DNA of 64,000 nucleotides. Source: Verrucomicrobiota bacterium (lineage in GTDB: Bacteria > Verrucomicrobiota > Verrucomicrobiia > JADLBR01). Below the pieces are notes generated by a model, which saw nothing but the letters and a program-made list of their open reading frames with translations, made no database searches and was not told the DNA's origin. Positions within the stretch are counted from its first letter, which is position 1. Each line of letters begins with the position of its first letter. Below, piece by piece: positions 7,951 through 16,882 of this stretch. The stretch is from contig JAKQKQ010000149.1 in NCBI GenBank assembly GCA_029560585.1, positions 27,431-91,430 of the forward strand, given 5' to 3'. Both the position numbers and the translations under genes were made by a program.

Positions 7951-9900
7951 ATGACGGGTGACAGTTGTTCGTTGGACGGCGATCCGCGGATCTACGAGAT
8001 CCAGACGAAGGCAACGGGTCCCGAGGGGTCGCTGCCGCTGACGGAGGCTATCCTGCGCGACAGCCCGAGCGGAAACATCTTCGGGTTGACGCAGAATGCC
8101 GGGATGGGGTGGCGGGCGGATGAAGTGGGCAGGAAACCATTCCTGATCCTTAGCACGCAGGGGGGATTGCGCGGGCCGGACGGAACGCCTATCGCGCTCG
8201 GCTATCACGTGGGCCACTGGGAGATTGGTTTGCTCGTGGAGTCGGCGGCACGTGAACTGCGCGCGCAGGGCGCGCTGCCGTTTGCCGCGTATTGCTCCGA
8301 CCCTTGCGATGGGCGCACGCAGGGCACGACCGGGATGTTCGACAGCCTCCCCTATCGCAACGATGCCGCGGTCATTTTTAGGCGACTCATCCGGTCGCTG
8401 CCCCAGCGCGCGGGAGTGATCGGCGTGGCCACTTGCGACAAGGGTCTGCCCGCCATGATGATGGCGCTGGCGGCCACGCGGGATCTCCCGTGCGTTCTGG
8501 TGCCGGGTGGGGTGACCCTGCCGCCCGAAGGCGGCGAGGACGCCGGGCAGATCCAGACCATTGGCGCGCGCTTCGCGCATGGATTGATCTCGCTCCAGGA
8601 TGCCGCAGATCTTGGGTGCCGCGCCTGCGCCACGCCCGGCGGCGGTTGCCAATTTCTAGGGACCGCCGCCACGTCCCAGGTCGTTGCCGAGGCGCTCGGC
8701 ATGGCACCGGTCCACTCGGCGTTGGCCCCCTCGGGCCAGCCGGTCTGGACGGATATCGCGAGGCGGGCCGCACGAGCGGCGTGCGCGATGGAGAAACGGG
8801 GCCTTGCCAGCCGCGATATCCTCACCCCCGCGAGCATCCGCAATGCGATGGCGGTGCACGCGGCGTTTGGCGGTTCCACGAACCTGCTCTTGCATATACC
8901 CGCCATAGCGCATGCCGCGGGACTGCCTCGCCCGGGCGTCGAGGACTGGATCGGCATCAACCGCCGCGTGCCGCGGCTGGTGGACGTCCTGCCCAATGGT
9001 CCCGAGAATCACCCCACGGTCCGCGTGTTCCTCGCGGGCGGCGTGCCCGAGGTCATGCTGCACCTCCGCGAGCTGGGGGCGCTGGACGGCTCCGTCCTCA
9101 CCGTGGGTGGAGGGACGCTCGACGAGAGCCTCGACGCCTGGCGCCGATCCGAGCGCCGCGTCCGGTTCAGGGCGATCCTGCGCGAGCGGGATGGCGTGGA
9201 CGCCGATGACGTGATTTCTTCGCCGTCTCGCGGGCGGGACCGCGGGCTCGCCAGCACCGTGATGTTCCCGCGCGGCAACGTCGCGCCGGGGGGCTCCGTC
9301 GTGAAAAGCACCGCCATCGATCCCTCCTTGGTGGATGCGGGTGGCGTCTATCGTCTGGAGGGCCCGGCGCGGGTGTTCGCCCGCGAGAGCGAGGCCATGC
9401 GCGCGATCAAGGAGGGTCGCGTCCGGGCCGGCGATGTGGTCGTGCTGTGCGGTTGCGGGCCCATGGGCACGGGCATGGAGGAAACCTACCAGCTCACCTC
9501 TTCGCTGAAGCATCTGCCCTTCGGCAAGGGCGTGGCCCTCGTGACGGATGCGCGCTTCTCCGGGGTTTCGACCGGCGCGTGCATCGGCCACGTTGGCCCG
9601 GAGGCCCTCGCGGGCGGACCGATCGGCAAACTGCGCGACGGGGATCGGATCCGGATCGTCCTGGATCGAAACCGCCTCGAGGGCACTGTCGATTTCGTGG
9701 GCACGTCGGCGAAGCCCTGCTCTCCCGAAGAGGGCGCCGTGGCGCTCGCGGCGCGTCCGCCGAGGGAAGATATTCGCCCACATCCCGATTTGCCCGATGA
9801 CACACGCCTCTGGGCCGCGCTGCAGCAACTCGGCGGCGGCACATGGGGCGGCTGCGTCTATGACACCGATGCGATCCTGGCCGCGCTGAAAAGGCTGTGA
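7951..9900 (+). CDS. yjhG: D-xylonate dehydratase, YjhG/YagF type (IlvD/Edd superfamily)
   Basis: Dehydrates a sugar acid, most likely D-xylonate, to a 2-keto-3-deoxy acid; cytosolic and Fe-S dependent. The 649-aa length and nearly the whole sequence follow the YjhG/YagF subfamily: [20 protein letters not shown] (residues 116-135), [40 protein letters not shown] and [20 protein letters not shown]. Cys119, Cys162 and Cys233 are the likely cluster ligands by analogy with the superfamily. The start agrees with the family N-terminus (a DPRIYEIQT block about 11 residues in), though no ribosome site is visible. It has no operon partner; substrate identity is inferred from subfamily. Confidence 0.92.
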   Translation: MTGDSCSLDGDPRIYEIQTKATGPEGSLPLTEAILRDSPSGNIFGLTQNAGMGWRADEVGRKPFLILSTQGGLRGPDGTPIALGYHVGHWEIGLLVESAARELRAQGALPFAAYCSDPCDGRTQGTTGMFDSLPYRNDAAVIFRRLIRSLPQRAGVIGVATCDKGLPAMMMALAATRDLPCVLVPGGVTLPPEGGEDAGQIQTIGARFAHGLISLQDAADLGCRACATPGGGCQFLGTAATSQVVAEALGMAPVHSALAPSGQPVWTDIARRAARAACAMEKRGLASRDILTPASIRNAMAVHAAFGGSTNLLLHIPAIAHAAGLPRPGVEDWIGINRRVPRLVDVLPNGPENHPTVRVFLAGGVPEVMLHLRELGALDGSVLTVGGGTLDESLDAWRRSERRVRFRAILRERDGVDADDVISSPSRGRDRGLASTVMFPRGNVAPGGSVVKSTAIDPSLVDAGGVYRLEGPARVFARESEAMRAIKEGRVRAGDVVVLCGCGPMGTGMEETYQLTSSLKHLPFGKGVALVTDARFSGVSTGACIGHVGPEALAGGPIGKLRDGDRIRIVLDRNRLEGTVDFVGTSAKPCSPEEGAVALAARPPREDIRPHPDLPDDTRLWAALQQLGGGTWGGCVYDTDAILAALKRL

Positions 9901-10053
9901 CGTTGCCGCGCCGAATTGGCCGTTGGTCCGGCACAGGCAAAACGGTGGCGCCGCCCCGATCCGGGGCACTGCCACTTCAGTCCAAAACCTCCCCGGCCCG
10001 GATTCTGGGTCAGGGCACGAGCCGCGGCTGCGGACACCGCCTGAAGTTTCGGA

Positions 10054-11982
10054 TCAGAACCGCCACTCGTTGATGAGGGCCCCATCGGGTCCCTTGAGGC
10101 GGATCCACTCGATCTGGCCCTCGCCCGGACCGCTGGCGGGATCGATGCGCAGGGCGTCCAGACCGCCCGGAATGGGCAGGGTCACCGTGTACTCGTGCCA
10201 CTGGGCGTCATGCTCGGGCGCGAAATTGATGTGGTTGCCTAGGAACGAAAGTTTCTTCCCCTTTGCCCAGAAGACTTGGCCCGGACCGGACAGCGAGGAC
10301 TTCATGCGGATCTCGACCGTCAGCGGACCCCTGTCCGCCGAGGCGTCGCGGCTGGACATATAGGGGTCTTTGCCACCGGAGCGCAGGATCAGCCTCCCGC
10401 CCTTGACGGAGAGCGCGAGATCGGGATTGCCTGTCCAGCCCGCGGCAGCGGCGCTGGCCCCGCCCTTGTTGTAGGGCGGGTTGGCCCGCGGGATGACCGC
10501 GCCGCTGTCCCTGAGGAAGCCGTCGATGAGCGCGTTGAGATCGCGCACCTTGTCCGGGTGCCGTTCGGCCAGATTGTGCGATTCGCCGATATCTTCATTG
10601 AGATTGTACAATTCGAAGCGGTCGGTCTGATCCTCGTTATCGGCGAAGAGGCGCAAGAGCTTCCACTCGCCGGAGCGCACCCACGTGCACGGGATGGCGC
10701 CGCTCGCCGGGGTGTAGTGCGGGAAGTGGCAGAAGGTGGGGCCGCGATCGTGCGGTTCGCCCCGCAGCGCGGGAACGAAGCTGCGGCCATCGAGTTTCAT
10801 CCCGGCGGGTCGTTCGACGCCGCAGATCTCCAATAGCGTCGGGAGGAAATCGACGCTCTGGATGATGGCCTCGCTCCTTGAGCCGGGCCGGGTGACGCCC
10901 GGCCAGACGACGATGCAGGGCTCGCGGGTGCCGCCCTCGTAGATGCTGGCCTTGCCACCGCGCAGCGGCGCGTTGCTCGTCGGAGGGATCCCGGCGAACG
11001 GGGCCGCCTGCGCCGTGCCTTCCCCGCCGCCGCCGCCCTTTGCCTTCTTTTCTCCCATCGCATCCCAATTCACCCCGCCGTTGTCTGAAAAGAAGATGAT
11101 CACGGTCCGGTCCGCGATGCCGGCTTCATCGATCGCCCGGATCAGTTGACCCACGGCGGTGTCGAGGCATTCGACCATCGCCGCGTAGAGCGGATTGCGC
11201 TGCGGTGCATCGGGAGGGAGGGTCTTAGCCCTGGCCAGATATTTTGGGAGCAGCGCGGCCTTGGATTGGTAAGGTGCGTGCACCGAGAACGCCCAGTAGT
11301 GCATCAGGAAGGGCTGGCCCTTGTTCTCCCTGATGAATTTCACCGCTTCGGCCGCCAGCAGATCCTCGATGTGTTCGCCGGGCTTGGCGGGCATGGCGAA
11401 CTTCGGCGATTTCCACGGGGCGGTGTACGCGCCCGGGGGCCCGGGTCCCGCCCAATGGGGCACGTCAATATCAAAACCCTGCTGCAGCGGGCTGTACGGC
11501 TCCGGCCCCAGGTGCCACTTGCCAAAATGCGCCGTCCGGTAGCCGGCGCCCTTCAGCAGCTCCGCGATCGTCACGTAGTCGGTTTTGAGGCGGGTGGCGC
11601 TGTCGGCCTGCAGCGCGCGATTCTGCGGCGGCCCCTTGTCCACGATTCTCTCCTCGAGCTTCTCCTGCGGCACATGGCACGCGGGGGCCGTGATCCCCAC
11701 CCGCGCGGGATACAGGCCTGTCACAATGCTCGCGCGCGTCGGAGAACACAGCGGGTTCGCCGCATACGCTTGCGTGAACCGCATCCCGCGGCCCGCCAGC
11801 GCATCGATGCGCGGCGTCTCGTGGAACGTGCTCCCGAAACATGCCACATCCCGCCAGCCCAGATCGTCGGCCAAGATGAACAGGATGTTGGGCCCTTGCG
11901 CCGGGACGGGGGTCGCGGCGGAGGATTGTCCACACGCGCAGGTCCACGCGACCCCCAGCGCCGTGAGAATTTGCCGAGTCAT
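10054..11982 (-). CDS. secreted arylsulfatase (type I, formylglycine-dependent)
   Basis: Removes sulfate esters, presumably from a sulfated glycan, in the periplasm or outside. The 642-aa product has a signal peptide (MTRQILTALGVAWTCACGQS). It then has ILFILADDLGW with the metal aspartates Asp39-Asp40, and the modification motif C-S-P-T-R-A-S with Cys79 as the residue converted to formylglycine. GKWHLG and FFSDNGG follow. After the sulfatase core a C-terminal domain of about 120 residues (from NPDLALSVKGG) forms a probable beta sandwich, not needed for catalysis. Start 11982 was chosen for the signal peptide; the frame is open to 12096. No sulfatase-maturating enzyme is in the window. Confidence 0.93.
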   Translation of the reverse strand: MTRQILTALGVAWTCACGQSSAATPVPAQGPNILFILADDLGWRDVACFGSTFHETPRIDALAGRGMRFTQAYAANPLCSPTRASIVTGLYPARVGITAPACHVPQEKLEERIVDKGPPQNRALQADSATRLKTDYVTIAELLKGAGYRTAHFGKWHLGPEPYSPLQQGFDIDVPHWAGPGPPGAYTAPWKSPKFAMPAKPGEHIEDLLAAEAVKFIRENKGQPFLMHYWAFSVHAPYQSKAALLPKYLARAKTLPPDAPQRNPLYAAMVECLDTAVGQLIRAIDEAGIADRTVIIFFSDNGGVNWDAMGEKKAKGGGGGEGTAQAAPFAGIPPTSNAPLRGGKASIYEGGTREPCIVVWPGVTRPGSRSEAIIQSVDFLPTLLEICGVERPAGMKLDGRSFVPALRGEPHDRGPTFCHFPHYTPASGAIPCTWVRSGEWKLLRLFADNEDQTDRFELYNLNEDIGESHNLAERHPDKVRDLNALIDGFLRDSGAVIPRANPPYNKGGASAAAAGWTGNPDLALSVKGGRLILRSGGKDPYMSSRDASADRGPLTVEIRMKSSLSGPGQVFWAKGKKLSFLGNHINFAPEHDAQWHEYTVTLPIPGGLDALRIDPASGPGEGQIEWIRLKGPDGALINEWRF

Positions 11983-12105
11983 GGAACATCCTATTCCCCA
12001 GAAATGATCGATGTCGCGCAAGAAATTCCGCCCATCGACACGTTCCGTGGGATTCGCTAAGGACGTGATGGGTTCGGCCGGCGCCCCGTCCGGCAAGGAG
12101 TTCCG

Positions 12106-13755
12106 ATGCAGAGGATTGCCCGGTTCTGTTTCGCAAATCTCGTCATGATGGTGCTGGCCGCAAGTCTGGCGGTGGTCGGTGCGGACGCTTCCGCGGACAA
12201 GACGCCAGGCGGGGTTGCCTCAGCGTCCATAGCGGCACTGATCGAGCGGGCCGCGGATGGCGCGACCGTCAGGCTGGAACCCGGCGTGTACCGCGAGACC
12301 GCGGTCATCAATAGACGCGTGACGCTGGACGGGGGTGCCGGTGCTGTGATCGATCCGACGGAACCGTTCATCCCGAAATGGGTCCCCGCGGACGATGTCG
12401 GGGCAAATGTCTGGAGATGCCCCTCCGATAAAACACCGCAGTCGCTGGTCATCGACGGGAAGATTCTCGCGGCCCTGCGGGACGATCGCGTGCAGCAGTC
12501 CGGGGACTGGCATTGGAGGAAGCTGCTCGCGTCCGGAACGCCGCTCTCCGGTTTTCGGCATATCCGCGGCATCTGGCTCTGGCGCCGATCGGAAAAGTGC
12601 ATCTATGTGCACCTGGGCGATGGATCGGCACCCGCCTCGCATCGGTGGTCGGTGCTGTGGCGAAGAGAGCCGGCGCTCTCGCTCGCCGCCGATGGCGCGC
12701 GGGTTTCCGGTGTTACGTTCTCGGGGGCCTCCTGCGCCGTGGAGATCGGCGAGGGGGCGAGGCGTTGCGCGGTTGAGAATTGTTCGGTCCGCTCGTACGA
12801 AAACACCGGCATTCGCATCACCGGCGGCGCATCGGATTGTCGCGTCGTATCAAACGAGGTGACCCGTGGCTCGTATGAGAATTGGGCACCTTCGGCGCGG
12901 GGAGGCAGGGAGGCCAAGGAAGAGTATGAGATCTGGCAGGTGCACAAGCTGGCGGGGAACTATGACCGCGTTGGCATCAATGCCTTCCGGGCGGGAAAGG
13001 GCAACGCCATCCTCTCGAACTACGTGCATCAGACATTCGACGGGATCGACACCGGCGATTATGCGGTCGAGAAGCTGTCGATCCCGCTCGCCCATCCCGG
13101 AGACGGCGAGGGGACCGAGATCGCCTGGAACGTCATCGAGGACGTGCGCGACTCCGGCATAGAACTCGGTGCCGGTGCCATCGGCGTATGCGTTCACCAC
13201 AACCGCCTGACGCGCACGCACGGCGGATTCCGGTTCAAGCTGCCGCGCATCGGCCCGATCTATATCCACCACAACGTGCTCGAAGACGATCGCGGGTTCA
13301 ACTTCTGGTTCAGCATGGATTCGTCTCCCGCGGAGGGGTACGTCTACCACAACACCGTCGTTGGGCGGTCCGCGGCGCTGGCGTATAGCAGCCTCGTCGA
13401 AGGCGCCGACCTGAGCGGGACGCCGCGCTGGCACCTACTCAACAACCTCTTCGTCTGCACGAACGGCTTCTTCCGCGATCGCACGAAAGGCGCGCTCGCG
13501 CCGAATTTCGTCTCTTCGCACAACGTGATCGTCGGCGGGGGAGACCCGTGGCCGGGCGATCCTTCCAAGGATGCGACATCGCGATACGTGGGCGCGGTCG
13601 AGCTGGATGCGGCATTGCATCCCGGGGAGAGAAGCCCCGCCGCGGGTGCGGGGCTGGACCTGAGCACCTATCGCGGCGGGCGACCGCTTCCCGGATGCGA
13701 GCCCGGCTATTTCACGGGCAAGGCCCCGGATGCGGGGGCATTCCGCGCGCGGTAG
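12106..13755 (+). CDS. secreted right-handed parallel beta-helix protein
   Basis: 549-aa exported protein with an N-terminal signal peptide (about residues 1-26). The following DGATVRLEPGVYRETAVINRRVTLDGG is the typical entry into a pectate-lyase-like beta helix. Repeated short coils with N/G turns continue through NKVTRG-like, NYVHQTFDGID and HHNRLTRTHGGF, PBH1-type rungs. Such proteins bind or cleave polysaccharides; no catalytic residues can be assigned. AAGGAG lies close upstream of the ATG. It is divergent from the sulfatase (123 bp), so a shared regulatory region is possible. Lyase activity is inference. Confidence 0.8.
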   Translation: MQRIARFCFANLVMMVLAASLAVVGADASADKTPGGVASASIAALIERAADGATVRLEPGVYRETAVINRRVTLDGGAGAVIDPTEPFIPKWVPADDVGANVWRCPSDKTPQSLVIDGKILAALRDDRVQQSGDWHWRKLLASGTPLSGFRHIRGIWLWRRSEKCIYVHLGDGSAPASHRWSVLWRREPALSLAADGARVSGVTFSGASCAVEIGEGARRCAVENCSVRSYENTGIRITGGASDCRVVSNEVTRGSYENWAPSARGGREAKEEYEIWQVHKLAGNYDRVGINAFRAGKGNAILSNYVHQTFDGIDTGDYAVEKLSIPLAHPGDGEGTEIAWNVIEDVRDSGIELGAGAIGVCVHHNRLTRTHGGFRFKLPRIGPIYIHHNVLEDDRGFNFWFSMDSSPAEGYVYHNTVVGRSAALAYSSLVEGADLSGTPRWHLLNNLFVCTNGFFRDRTKGALAPNFVSSHNVIVGGGDPWPGDPSKDATSRYVGAVELDAALHPGERSPAAGAGLDLSTYRGGRPLPGCEPGYFTGKAPDAGAFRAR

Positions 13756-13812
13756 GGGGAGTTCTGCCGCCGCGCTGGCGCAAGGCGGCTCTCTTGGGCA
13801 GGATGGGTCTGT

Positions 13813-14196
13813 ATGCGATCGGACATGAATGCGGATCTGCACGTGACTCCAGATCTGGCTGCGGGGCGGCATTACGCGGGGGATGAACTGCCGCTCGGGG
13901 CGCTGCTGCTGGGGATCGTGCGCGAGGGGCAGCGCGATGTGGGCGCGCTGCTGCTGATGCCGCGCGGGCTCTGGGTCCGATACAATTCCGGTGAAGTGCG
14001 GCCGCTGCCCATGGTGGTGGGCGCGCTGTGGCTCAGGGCGTTGCGGGCGAAGCGCCGGCTGGCGGTCGAGGAGATCGGGCCTTTGGCGGGGGTGAAGCCA
14101 GAGACCTATGGGGCATGGGAGGCGGGCGAACAACCCGTTTCCGTGAACCACATCCGGCGGTTGCTCCACGCGCTGCACATGGACGCGGGGACGTGA
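13813..14196 (+). CDS. small helix-turn-helix protein
   Basis: 127-aa cytosolic protein. The C-terminal half (LAVEEIGPLAGVKPETYGAWEAGEQPV, about residues 82-108) reads as an XRE-like helix-turn-helix, with the typical G-x-W-E-x-G turn between helices. The N-terminal half has no recognised domain. ATG 13813 and ATG 13825 are both possible starts. It stands alone between the beta-helix gene and the GH32-like gene, 57 bp from the former on the same strand, so it might autoregulate or control them; nothing in the sequence proves that. Confidence 0.6.
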   Translation: MRSDMNADLHVTPDLAAGRHYAGDELPLGALLLGIVREGQRDVGALLLMPRGLWVRYNSGEVRPLPMVVGALWLRALRAKRRLAVEEIGPLAGVKPETYGAWEAGEQPVSVNHIRRLLHALHMDAGT

Positions 14197-14215
14197 CCGG
14201 GACCGGGGTGGACCC

Positions 14216-14336
14216 GCTTGCTTGGAATTGCAAGCTAAAGCGGCGCGATCGCGCGCCGCACCAAAAGCTGGCGCCCTCCTCGGCTCCACTCGGCACGCTA
14301 ACCTGCATGGTTTACGCGGAAGCGTGAAATATGCAG
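14216..14336. repeat. intergenic hairpins before the GH32-like gene
   Basis: Three hairpins lie in this gap: GCTTGC/GCAAGC (14216-14235), the perfect GCGGCGCG-ATCG-CGCGCCGC (14240-14259), and a degenerate CTGCATGGTTTACGC / GCGTGAAATATGCAG pair (14303-14336). The last is a decayed relative of the perfect hairpin at 24531-24570. Confidence 0.55.
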
Positions 14337-14456
14337 ACTAGCTTGAGGATCTTCATGCTCGAAGGCAGCCCGCCCGCCCCAGGCGATCGGGGACATTGCC
14401 TTCCCCCTTGGTGCCGAGGTTTTGCAAATCGGCGACCACCGTGCTCCAATGCGCGG

Positions 14457-16802
14457 ATGAAGATTCGTTTTCGGTCAGCGGCTGCGGTTGCGGGCGTGGT
14501 CTTGGGCGCGGCCGCCAGTGCTGCCGAGAAGGGCGCGGCGCCGGTCGACCCGAAGGCAGTTCTTGCGGATGCTGTCGCGGCATGGCACTTCGGGGATCTG
14601 AATTCGGCCGATGGCGCCAGTCCGCTCCAGGCGCGCGAGGGGGCGCGGGTTGGGGTGGAGCTGGCGGGAGCCGATCGGGAGGCGTCACTGGCGCGCGGTG
14701 GCGATGGGAGGGTCGCCGAAATCGATGGCGGGTTTTTCGATGCGGGCCAGGGCGGCGGCGGGAGATTGAACATCAGGGGCGAGGCCATGACGATGCTGCT
14801 GCGCCTGCGGAACCCGTCGGGCAAATGGTCTCCGGGGGAGTTGTTCTGCAAGCACGGCGGTCACCAAAGACTCGTCTATAACCTGTATATCAATGGCGAC
14901 CAGATCGGCTTCGAATTCGGGGCCGAGAGTGTCCCGGCCCTGGCCGGACAGGTGTCGTTTGGATCTGATGAGCTGGGCGCCGGCAAGTGGCACGACCTGA
15001 TCGCACGCTACGACGGGCGAGAGCTGACACTTTTCGTGGACGGGTTTGTCGCGGCGCGGTCGAGGGCGGGCGGGGCGCTGCGGGGCGCCAACCCGGAACC
15101 CGTGCTCATCGGGCGCCGCGGTTTCCGCGGGCAGATCGACCACGCGGCGCTCTGGTCGCGTGCGCTGAGCGACGCGGAGGTCGCCGCGCTCAGCGGCGGC
15201 GAGGTGGCACTCGCGGGCCGCCGCGAGACGATGGCCAGGCAGATCGAGGCCAAGATCGGGCGGGAGGGACTCACGCTGGCCGATCAATTGCGTGGCGCGC
15301 GCGAGCTGCGGGAGCGCCTTTGGAACGACCCGCACCGGCCGCGCTACCACCTGCTGCCGCCCGACGGCTCCTGGAACGACATCAACGGCACGATCTTCTG
15401 GAAGGGCCGCTACCACGTGTTCTTCCTCGGGCGCCTCGCCCCCGACCGCGATACCATCCTGAGCGGCAAAGACACGGATCATGCGCGCGAGACATGGCTC
15501 CACGCCTCCAGCAGGGATCTCGTCCACTGGATCCATCACCCGCCCGCGCTGGTGCCCGTGTTCGACGGGAGTATGCCGCGCGGATTATACAGCGGCGACA
15601 TGATAAACGACGCGCCCGTGCCGACGATCATCGTCCACGTGCCAGGGCAGGGGACCTGCATCTATACCGCAGAGGACGACGAACTGATCCGCTGGAAGCC
15701 GCACCCGAACAATCCCGTGATCCCCGCCACGAACGCGCCGCCCGAGGCGGTCATCTTCGATCCGTGCGGATGGCGGGAGGGCGAGACCTACTACGCCCTC
15801 GTCGGCAACAAGAACAAGACGCCGGGCTTCGAGGGCGATGGCAGCAGCCTCTTCCGATCGCGCGATCTCGCGCGATGGGATTACGTGGGGCCGTTCTACA
15901 AATCGGAACGGCGCTGGACGGGCGAGGACGAGGATTGCGCCTGTCCGGATTTCTTTCCCCTCGGCAACCGGCACATGCTGCTGATGCACACGCACCGGCC
16001 CTACGGGCAGTGCCAGTATTACATCGGGCGCTACGAGAAGGAGCGATTCTATCCGGAGGTGCATGGGAGAATGAGTTGGCCCGGCGGGCAGATATGCGCG
16101 CCCGAGACGCTCCTGGATGATAGGGGGCGTCGCATTTTCTGGGGCTGGATCCGCGAGCAGGGACCGGCCACCAACGGCTGGGCCTCGGTCGCGAGCCTGC
16201 CGCGCGTCCTCTCGTTGGGCGATGACGGCACGCTGCGCATCGAGCCCGCGCCCGAGCTGCAGGCGTTGAGGTGCAATCGCCGCCAGCGCGAGGACCTGGA
16301 CATCCCCGCCGATGGTGAGGTTGCGCTGGAGAAAGTGCGCGGGGATTGCATCGAGATCTCGGTGACGGTCGTTCCGGGCGACGCGAGGGAATTTGGGCTC
16401 AAGGTGCGCCGGTCGCCGGATGGCGCCGAGGAGACCGGCGTCGTTTGCGCGCCGGGGGCAAAGGCCATCAAGATCGAACTTGCGAAATCCACGCTGAGCC
16501 CCTCGATAAAATATCCGGCGATGGACGTGAGATACGCGCAGGCGAAGGGCATCCCGGAGTCCGAATGGCACACGCGGGAGCAGGTCGCGCCGTTCGAGCT
16601 GGCGCCCGGCGAGCCGCTCCGGCTCCGCGTCTTCCTGGACCGCTCCGTGCTGGAGGTCTACGCCAACGACCGCCAGTGCATAACCCAGCGCATCTATCCC
16701 TCGCGGTCCGATAGCCTCGGCGTCTCCCTGTTCGCCCGAGGAGGGCGGGCCACCGTCCGGGCGCTCGAGGCGTGGGACATGAGCCCCGCCAATAGCTGGT
16801 GA
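14457..16802 (+). CDS. secreted LamG + glycoside hydrolase family 32-like protein
   Basis: 781-aa exported protein: signal peptide (MKIRFRSAAAVAGVVLG...ASA), a concanavalin/LamG lectin-like domain (about 45-240), a five-bladed GH32-type propeller (about 290-600) and the GH32 C-terminal beta sandwich (LRVFLDRSVLEVYAND). The nucleophile block is WNDING (Asp308) and the stabiliser block FDPCG (Asp435). The general acid/base motif, normally E-C-P-D, reads A-C-P-D here (Ala495-Cys496), with Glu490 and Glu492 just before it. GH32 enzymes cleave fructans; activity of this member is therefore uncertain. The start was taken at 14457 for the signal peptide; the frame is open to 14331. Confidence 0.82.
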   Translation: MKIRFRSAAAVAGVVLGAAASAAEKGAAPVDPKAVLADAVAAWHFGDLNSADGASPLQAREGARVGVELAGADREASLARGGDGRVAEIDGGFFDAGQGGGGRLNIRGEAMTMLLRLRNPSGKWSPGELFCKHGGHQRLVYNLYINGDQIGFEFGAESVPALAGQVSFGSDELGAGKWHDLIARYDGRELTLFVDGFVAARSRAGGALRGANPEPVLIGRRGFRGQIDHAALWSRALSDAEVAALSGGEVALAGRRETMARQIEAKIGREGLTLADQLRGARELRERLWNDPHRPRYHLLPPDGSWNDINGTIFWKGRYHVFFLGRLAPDRDTILSGKDTDHARETWLHASSRDLVHWIHHPPALVPVFDGSMPRGLYSGDMINDAPVPTIIVHVPGQGTCIYTAEDDELIRWKPHPNNPVIPATNAPPEAVIFDPCGWREGETYYALVGNKNKTPGFEGDGSSLFRSRDLARWDYVGPFYKSERRWTGEDEDCACPDFFPLGNRHMLLMHTHRPYGQCQYYIGRYEKERFYPEVHGRMSWPGGQICAPETLLDDRGRRIFWGWIREQGPATNGWASVASLPRVLSLGDDGTLRIEPAPELQALRCNRRQREDLDIPADGEVALEKVRGDCIEISVTVVPGDAREFGLKVRRSPDGAEETGVVCAPGAKAIKIELAKSTLSPSIKYPAMDVRYAQAKGIPESEWHTREQVAPFELAPGEPLRLRVFLDRSVLEVYANDRQCITQRIYPSRSDSLGVSLFARGGRATVRALEAWDMSPANSW

Positions 16803-16882
16803 GGGACCAGCGGCCGGCGCCGCGTCGCGCCGGCGGGAGATTTGTCCTCGTTTTGCGCGGTGGACCCGCTAATGACGTTCGC

